A stretch of 28,792 bases of DNA from Monosiga brevicollis MX1. Taxonomy: Eukaryota > Opisthokonta > Choanoflagellata > Craspedida > Salpingoecidae. Of the stretch, positions 22,201-28,792 are shown one piece after another. Numbering within the stretch: the first letter of the stretch is position 1; each line of letters begins with the position of its first letter. The translations under genes were made by a program, and so were the position numbers. The notes below the pieces were generated by a model. It was not told the DNA's origin. It worked only from the letters and a program-made list of their open reading frames with translations, and did no database searches. The stretch lies in NCBI RefSeq assembly GCF_000002865.3, contig NW_001865048.1, positions 981,574 through 1,010,365 on the forward strand, written 5' to 3'.

Positions 22201-23579
22201 TCCATTCCAACCGCCACCGAGCCCGGTCCCGCAGGCAAGAGGCCTGCCCTGCATGAATGCTATCTCGCTGCTCATCTGGGGGCTCCGCATTGCGTTTCGC
22301 CGTTCTCGTGGCCTTGTGGGCCACTTCGCTTCCAACGACGCCTTGTCTTACACAGCACGCAACTTGTTCTTTATGCTTCTGACAGGTGCAGCACCAGAGG
22401 CGAGCGGGCCCGTGCTGCAGCAGCCGGTCTCGGCGGCAAGTGCGACAGATGGCAAAGACATCAACCTGGAGGAGCATGAATACGTGGGCTGGTGGAGCGC
22501 CGAGTTATTGGACCACGAGGAAGGCGAAGATGAGTCGCGCAAGTCGTTTACCGTCTACGTACTCAAGATTCGCTTCCAATCGGAGACCACCGGGGAGATT
22601 CGCGAATGGATTTGCAAGCGGCGCTACAGCGAGTTTGACAACTTTACCAACCGGGTACGTGGCTTTTCTTGTGCGCGAGGCGATTTCCTTAGGTGCATGC
22701 GATGCGAATTAACCCACCTTCACCTCAAATTGTGGTCAACTTGCCGCCGTGGCCTTTTGCAGCTCAAGGGGCTTTATCCCGATCTCAAGAGCCGCTTGAA
22801 CTTGCCGAAAAAGAAGCTTATGGGTCGCAAAAACTCGGAGTTTGTGGAGAAACGCCAGTCCGGACTGCGCACATGGCTCAAGGAGCTGCTCAGCGTAGAC
22901 ACCCTGAAAAAACGTAAAGAGCTGCAAAAGGTCAGCACTTGCTCCCTGCAAGGTCCACCTCATCAAAGCCATCGAGTGCCAAGCTGAACTCGAACACGTA
23001 CGCTGACACCGTCATATCACGGCAACTGGTTTTACATGCAGGAAATTGCCATTTTTTTGCGCGAGGGTACCTTTGAAAAAACCAACGTGTCTTTTGCGTC
23101 CAAAGTTCTTGGTCGCCACCGAGTATGGCTCTTCGCGCTCCCTTGATCACATCAGTCGTATGCGAGCGGTATGGCAATATGAAAACCTCACCTGACGCGT
23201 GTGCTTGACACTATTTTTGCGTCCTATGTGCTAGACGACAAGCATCCGCTCTGAGGAGGAGCACGACTCGGATGAGCAAAATTTGACGGAAGTACGAGCG
23301 TCGTGTCCATGTTATCACCTTATTTTGAACCAATCTGATATCGCATCCTTTGACATGGTGCTTGTGCTGACACTGGCTGTGTTCCTGTTGCCCACTCGAA
23401 ACTTGTGCACCCCTATGCAATGTAGAGCTTGCAAAAGGACAACCTGTTGAGCATTTTGCTGCGCGTGGCAGAGGTGGTGTTTGAGCTCAATGCCAATCCG
23501 GTACGCATTGAAAACCAAAGTCACGAGGGGTGCCGCAACTCATATCTTGCTCTTGTTCCTCATCATGGCCTGACTGCCG

Positions 23580-23614
<35 letters not shown>

Positions 23615-24282
23615 GGCTGCGACGTCGTGTGATGGGGATGCTCGAGACCTTTGTGACGGCCACGTATGGTTCGAGCATCAATCGCAAGGTCGGCGCCGCG
23701 ATTGATGCCGCTTTTGCGCCGGATCAGGTGGCCGCGTGGGTCACGCAGTATCAAGAAGCCACCTGGCCCAATGACACGCTGGCCGTTGAGTTTCCCCCAC
23801 GCACCCAGGTAAGCTTGGCAGTCTTTGCGAAACCATGCCGAGAACACTGGGGAGGCCTGTATTCGGATGTGCGCATGTGTCTGATTTGGCCTTTTTTTGG
23901 TGGCAGGATGCACGTGCCCTCACACGCCTTGAGGCTCGTCTGAAGCTACTGGGCTGCCTTCCCGATGAGGTCAAGGGCATTATTGGCCGCGAAACTGCCA
24001 AGCGCGGCGTTATGAGGTATGTCGACTTTGCTGACCGTGAACTCAACTCATTTTAATTTTGAAGAAGAGGGATGATTCGCTGCTGCAATTTGAGCGTACC
24101 TACCTAATGTACTACATGCACCTGCCTTGTCTGCACTGCGCAGTGTGTTTGACATGCTGCAGTATGCAGCGTTGAACAAACGCTTGTTTTATCAGCTTTT
24201 GGAGGCATTTATCATCAAGTTGTTTCCGGGCAACAAGCTTGAGGCGGCGTTTAATCGGTTCCATGCGGCGCATTGCAAATGA
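19260..24282 (+). CDS. sorting nexin of the SNX13/SNX14/SNX25 type: TM, PXA, RGS, PX, nexin-C
   Basis: Membrane-anchored sorting nexin of the ER-endosome/lysosome system. Exons: 19260-19313, 19452-19558, 19739-19766, 19880-19954, 20039-20314, 20405-20489, 20598-20686, 20838-21053, 21375-21611, 21694-21768, 21874-21993, 22090-22225, 22386-22654, 22763-22930, 23042-23122, 23235-23291, 23426-23500, 23614-23808, 23907-24016, 24144-24282; 863 aa. An N-terminal hydrophobic region (GWALMGWLCFASFFGFW, LFILLVVTLI) is followed by PXA (about 80-260; VISLLLRDYLEWW, YLRDVSEMLLYLLLPE), RGS (about 338-475; YFEEFMLAKEQSHLLAFW), PX (about 525-640; KRRYSEFDNF, whose first Arg of RYSEF contacts PI3P in the family) and nexin-C (about 700-860; LPDEVKGIIGRETAKRG). 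Exons 1 and 3 and the donor at 23122 are the least certain, and an extra exon may lie in 21054-21374. I cannot choose between SNX13, SNX14 and SNX25. Confidence 0.88.
23581..23610 (+). repeat. TG15 repeat abutting a splice acceptor
   Basis: Fifteen TG units run straight into the CAG acceptor of the sorting-nexin exon that begins at 23614. They take the place of the usual pyrimidine tract. Confidence 0.9.
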
Positions 24283-24313
24283 TCTGTTCCCGTGTTGAGC
24301 CTTCATGGGCTTG
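24283..24313. other. 31-nt gap between facing stop codons of the sorting nexin and PXK
   Basis: The plus-strand TGA ends at 24282 and the minus-strand TAA occupies 24314-24316. The gap has no room for two 3' UTRs, so each transcript must end inside the other gene. Confidence 0.85.
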
Positions 24314-27300
24314 TTATAGGAGGGGCCCGCTGCGGTCGTTTGTTTCGGCCTTTTTCAACCCGCGTTTGCTAAATGACTGAATCGATCCCAACAGTGCGCC
24401 ACGTCCCGGGTCACCGCCAGCTGACGGTGTCGGGGCTGGAGGAGGTGGAGCAGGGGCCGATGTTGGAGCCGAGGCCGGTACGGGAGGTGCCGGAGCTGGT
24501 GCTGGTGCCGGGGGAGCCGGAGCCGCCGAAGGTGCAACAGGAGCTGAAGCCGACGCCGAAGTCGAGGTCGAGGCCGTGGAAGTTGACACCATATCAGACT
24601 ACAAAAACGTGCGTTTGCATGTGCATGGCAGTGAGGGGCGCGTTGCACGATGAAACAAGGGGCGAGTGGGAAAACAGGGAAAATGCGAGTGGTGAGTCGC
24701 TGGGGTCAGCAAAAGGGGATCACATCTCAGACCTGTGGACGAGGGTTGGAGACGGAGGGGGCCGGTGCCACGAAACTACCCAGTTCATGCGTCTGAAAGA
24801 TTGGCGGTGAGACAAGTCGCATTCCAAAGCACCGGGGACGCGAGCGAACATCGATGTGTACATCGTACCGAGCCATTGTTGGTGCGCACTTGGCGGCTGA
24901 GTTCTCTGTCGCGCTGGCGACTACGTTTTTCTTCGTCACGCACTTGCTCGTCCTGACGCTTGCGTGCCATGAGCTGAGAAAAGCTGGGGGTGAGAAGCAC
25001 ATTTGAAAACAAACACCAAACAAATTGGGAGTTGCCGCCAAGGTGCCACGTCTCACCTGAGCTTGTTGCTCACGCAAGACCTGGTGAGCGCTCGTTTGTG
25101 CTGACGCCAAGGCGTCGCGTACACGTGCGCTCAACTGTGCCATAAATAACAAGAGCATCAAGGTACCCGAGGACGGGAACAAGGTCAGAAGAGCCAGAGT
25201 CGAAAAGGAAGCTGGCACACTCATAGTCGGCAGGAAGGAAGCGGACAGGGCCCAGGACCCACCTTAAAGCTGCCACGCTCAACAGCCCCGAGATTGACGT
25301 CCTTGAAGTAGGGCATGGCCAAAAGTTGGGAGACTGTGGGAAGGCTACGCACACCACGGGGCGAGAGCAGCAGTTCCAGGATTTCCTTATGGGGTCCACT
25401 CGGTAGGGCCTCATCGAGGGTCAATTGACCGAGCGGGCGGCCAAACACCATCTATTCGGTCCAAGGAAGCCATGATGGCGTTCAGACTCGGTGCTGACTG
25501 CCTGGGCCTTGATGCGTGCAGGCAAGGCGTGCACAAGGGGTGGGTGGGCAAGTGCGCACCTCAAAGAGCACATGCCCGAAGCAGTAGACATCCCGGCGCT
25601 CAAGGGTATTGACTTTTTTGAGTTGCTTGACGTGGCCGTCGTAAAAGCCAGAAATGCCTGCTCATATGGAAAATCCATGAGGTCAGTGCAAAAGGGAGAT
25701 GGGGTGCAACGGTTCATTTACCTAGGATGCCTGTTTCAATATCCGTCAGGTGCACGAGCTGATCGCTCACCACCATTATGTTACCTGTGAAAAAAACGAG
25801 AGCATGAGTGGACCAGGTGCATTAGCATGGATGAATAGGAAGAAGCAAGCCGGCCATGGGTGGTGGTGGTGGTGGTGTACGCAGGGCGCCAACCAGAATG
25901 AATGTGGCCAAGAGGGATGTTTTTGGCGTGACAGAAAGATATGGCCTCTAGAATTTGGCGTCCGTAGAGCTTTGTACGGCGCTCGTCAAAGGGTTTGTAT
26001 TTGGTGCAACAGTACTTTTTCACGAAGCTTTCCTATCAATAGGGTGAACAGCAGCAGAATAGGGTGAAACGGGAGCTGACCCATCTGGGCAGGTGCGGAA
26101 AGCGTGATGCTGCATGGGGTCGTTTGGCCACTGTTCCTCCAAAGCTTGGGCCGGATCTAGTGGAGCGCGAGCGTCAAAGGAGGGCCAACCTGTGGGTTTT
26201 TGTTTTTGCAAACATGATCACGGATGGAGCCTTTGGGATAGAGGTTGCGGACGACGACGGCGTTGAGACCCGAGGCCTCATGGATGCCTCCGAAAATGGC
26301 AGGGGCAATGAAGGGATGTGATATGCCAGCAAGATATTTGAGGGCGCTGGCGAGGGCACCCGCCTCAACGTGGGGATGGCCCCCGACGCGTGTCTGGGTG
26401 AAAGTAGGCGTACGGAAAACCAGACCCAAAGGCGTGAGGCAGCGCTGTCTAGGGCTGGGCACGCGGGTGATGGGGAGGGGGAGCGACGCACCCATGCAAG
26501 GTACTTGGGGCCCTGGCTATCCTGGGTGGCATAGCCTTGGGTCTGGACGAGAACGAATTCCTTGGCGACTCGCCAACCCACGAGTGGGGTATCTTGTTGG
26601 CGCAGCCAGTTGGGATTGCTGCGAAAAAAGAGGCTAACGCCGCGCATATTCTCATCTGCGATTCAGGATTGGTTTGGGTGAGGACGTAGGGCGAGAGATT
26701 GCATGGTGCGGGTGGCAGCTGTAGGGGTAGGAACACAGATAGGATGCCCTGCCTTTGCTGGAATGGCATCTACCTGCAAGGTGATCGGAGACGAGGGTGG
26801 GCAGGAGAAATTGGCGGACAGCCATGTCATGGCGAAGGATGGGATGGCGGGCAAGGGTTTGCAGCATGCCCTGCACGGAAGAGTTATGGAAGATGCACGG
26901 AGGAGGGGAGGAAATTAAATCGGGATAGTTGGACGCGTGCGCAAGGGCTCTGAGGCTTTGAGCAGAGTATTCAGGATGAAAGGGGCTAGCTGCACGGGGC
27001 AGGTACGTACTTCCAGGGCGCGCTTGCGTTCCTCAATGACCGCGGCGGTCTTGTTTCCCATGAAGCGTTTGGGGGGAAGAGGGATATCGACGTTGGTGAG
27101 AGCAGTCACGTGGGCAGCCAGGGCGACGAAATCAGAATAGCGGTGCGGCGCCTGATAACTTTCGCCGAGGACGCCAACAGTGGTTTCGATGAGGTAGACC
27201 TATGCGATGGCACGTCCGAACATGACAAGAAGGGGGAGGGAAGGGGTTGCCCACAAGGCAGGAGGCACGGATCGGGCGGGAGCCGTGAGCCGTGAGCAGC

Positions 27301-27482
27301 AAGGACAGACGCAGGGAAAGGTGTGCGCAGGGGAGGAGAGGGATTGGTCAGGGGAGAGGAGGCACACGTACGATATGGCCCTGATCCTGATGGCTGACAA
27401 TGGTCACGTCGAGCCCGTCCGTCACATCGGGATCCGTCGCTGCGGCAGCCCCAGTGGCCGTGGTACCGGATGGGGCGGCCAT
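24314..27482 (-). CDS. PXK: PXK orthologue: PX domain, pseudokinase, WH2, 12 exons
   Basis: PXK is an endosomal PX-domain protein with a kinase-like domain and an actin-binding WH2 motif. Exons (minus order): 27482-27372, 27199-27011, 26870-26774, 26655-26492, 26393-26190, 26032-25894, 25784-25722, 25657-25560, 25451-25263, 25134-25057, 24973-24869, 24598-24314; 573 aa, close to human PXK (578), with phases matching at every join. PX (about 13-130) has APHRYSDF and PLPPKRFMGNK. The kinase-like domain (about 140-410) has KYCCTKYKPF, YGRQILEAISFCHAKNIPLGHIHSGN, HLTDIETGILG, RRDVYCFGHVLFE and a PTVSQLLAMPYF end. The catalytic loop reads GHIHSGN rather than HRDxxxxN, and the DFG site reads TDIE, so it looks inactive. 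A charged coiled segment (about 445-480) and a Pro/Ala stretch precede the C-terminal WH2 (GRGALLGSIQSF, LKKAETNDRS). The start is the ATG at 27482; the frame stays open further upstream. Confidence 0.93.
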
Positions 27483-27703
27483 GACGCCCCCGTCGTCCAG
27501 CCGGGCAGACGTGTGTGTCGTGCACCTCCTCCAACACCCAAGAGCATCCGCGTGACTACCCGAGCACACCACCACCAGCACCGCCCGGCAAAACACAGAG
27601 TGAGAGGTCATCCGCTATTGCTTCATATCACATTGGATCCACTTGTACGAAAAGAGATAGATAGCGGGGGGGGGGGACAGGGAAAGAGTTGTCCATAGCA
27701 GAA

Positions 27704-27747
27704 GCAGAGGCAGAGGCAGAGGCAGAGGCAGAGGCAGAGGCAGAGGG
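27704..27747. repeat. GCAGAG hexamer tandem repeat
   Basis: About seven GCAGAG units. A G run at 27665-27675 lies just upstream. A minus reading gives an Ala-Ser run with no supporting gene. Confidence 0.85.
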
Positions 27748-28332
27748 AGGCGCTGCCGTTTCACTCACACACACATACGCGCGCACGTACTTTTTTATAC
27801 TTTTTGCTTGTCCTCCAGATGCACACACACACACGAAAACACATTCGCTGAATTTTTCTTACATCCGGATGAAAATTTTAAATTTGAGGGGGAGAGAGAG
27901 TTTTAAGAATTGTCAGACGATATAGCGATAACAGTGATAATATGGGCGGGTCTGCTGGGAGATTGGCAGAGACTGGGAAACGCTTGGGGAGAACTGCTTG
28001 TGCAAGCGGCGGCACGCGTCTTTCGCGACCCAGACCCAAAACCAGATGTGTGGGATTCATGTTGATGCAGCACAATGACAAGATGATGCAGTTTATCAGG
28101 TCTCACTCACTAGAGTTACTGTAGCGGATACCATGGTTCCTGCACTTGGAAATTCTGTCCCGCACAGACCTTTTTTTGACAGAGATAGGGAGACCGAGAC
28201 GGCAGAGACATCGAGAGACACCGAGCGACCGAAAAAACAGAGAGCGAGAGCGAGAGGGAGAACGTCGAAGACAATAAACATTATCGAGTGACCGCTTTGA
28301 GGGGTTTATTTATACAGGCAGGAGTAATTGTG

Positions 28333-28353
28333 CGGCGGCGGCGGCGGCGGCGG
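28333..28353. repeat. CGG7 trinucleotide repeat
   Basis: Seven perfect CGG units in non-coding sequence, 15 nt before a perfect inverted repeat. Confidence 0.9.
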
Positions 28354-28367
28354 CTGATCACAAACAC

Positions 28368-28398
28368 GGGACATCCATCTCTTCCCTCTGGATGTCCC
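28368..28398. repeat. 10-bp perfect inverted repeat with 11-nt loop
   Basis: GGGACATCCA (28368-28377) pairs with TGGATGTCCC (28389-28398) around a pyrimidine-rich loop. The stem could form a stable hairpin in RNA or DNA. The function is unknown. Confidence 0.7.
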
Positions 28399-28792
28399 CA
28401 CAGAGAGCCCAAAACAAAAGGAACCAATGACGGCTCACACAAAACAAAAACCCGAGCAGACACTTGGGCGTCTTTGCTTCTCTGACACACGTGACGTACG
28501 TCCTGTTTGGCTACACGTTGTCGCCTACGGAGTGGTCGGTCGCAGAGGTATGTCTAGCGTCGGCAGGCAGGCACAGCCCACCGTCGCGAACATGGACGAA
28601 CACGCACCTGAGACGCACCAGACGCGTTGTTACTTCCGAACGGGAGGGCTGCACGTGGGCTCTCGCGCGAGGACGGGTCTTGCGGGTCTTCACCAAACAG
28701 GACGGGCGGGCGCAAGGGTCAGAGGTGCAGCCAGACACGGCGTTTGACGAGCGGCAAGAGCAAGGGCCAGTGTGAGGGTGGTCAGAGGTTTT

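Larger units (their letters stand above)
27483..28792. other. region upstream of PXK, no gene seen
   Basis: Holds the PXK promoter and 5' UTR near 27500-27650, then simple repeats (G run, GCAGAG hexamers, CGG7), a hairpin and purine-rich stretches around 28190-28260. Short open frames at the right edge (28427-28792) have no recognisable domain. They could be exons of a gene outside the window. Confidence 0.45.

Overview
This is a gene-dense eukaryotic window. It carries eight protein-coding genes, nearly all broken by short GT-AG introns (mostly 60-300 nt, donors often GTGCGT, GTACGT or GTGAGT). The single ORFs are only exons, so I rebuilt spliced models by matching splice-site phase and protein-family continuity. 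Every model given below stays in frame across all its junctions. The gene set includes a BARD1 with RING, ankyrin and tandem BRCT, a PXK with PX, pseudokinase and WH2, and a sorting nexin with PXA, RGS, PX and nexin-C. Together with intron density, GC-rich third positions and compact spacing, this suggests a unicellular relative of animals, most likely a choanoflagellate (inference). I see no mobile element, tRNA, rRNA or CRISPR array.

Layout: (1) 56-1985, minus: five-finger C2H2 zinc-finger protein. (2) 3019-5933, plus: 707-aa low-complexity protein with two W-K-R-E motifs of the phostensin/taperin kind. (3) 6467-7799, minus: multi-pass TLC-like membrane protein with a di-lysine ER-type tail. 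(4) 9184-10631, plus: ribosomal protein eS6 (RPS6). (5) 11041-13388, minus: tandem PHD-finger (DPF-type) chromatin reader with a chromo-like N-terminus. (6) 14965-18262, plus: BARD1. (7) 19260-24282, plus: SNX13/SNX25-type sorting nexin. (8) 24314-27482, minus: PXK.

Several genes fall in functional neighbourhoods. The DPF-type reader and BARD1 are both chromatin proteins and share a divergent intergenic region that holds an exact palindromic match to the animal NRF1 consensus. The sorting nexin and PXK both bind phosphoinositides through PX domains and are expected on endosomes. They meet tail to tail with only 31 nt between their stop codons, so their 3' ends must overlap.

Intergenic regions hold simple repeats (A28, CTG, AG16, TG, CGG7, GCAGAG hexamers, a TTGATCTCTCTC array) and no further gene I can support. 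The least understood stretch is 13389-14964, where a short open frame looks coding-like on both strands.
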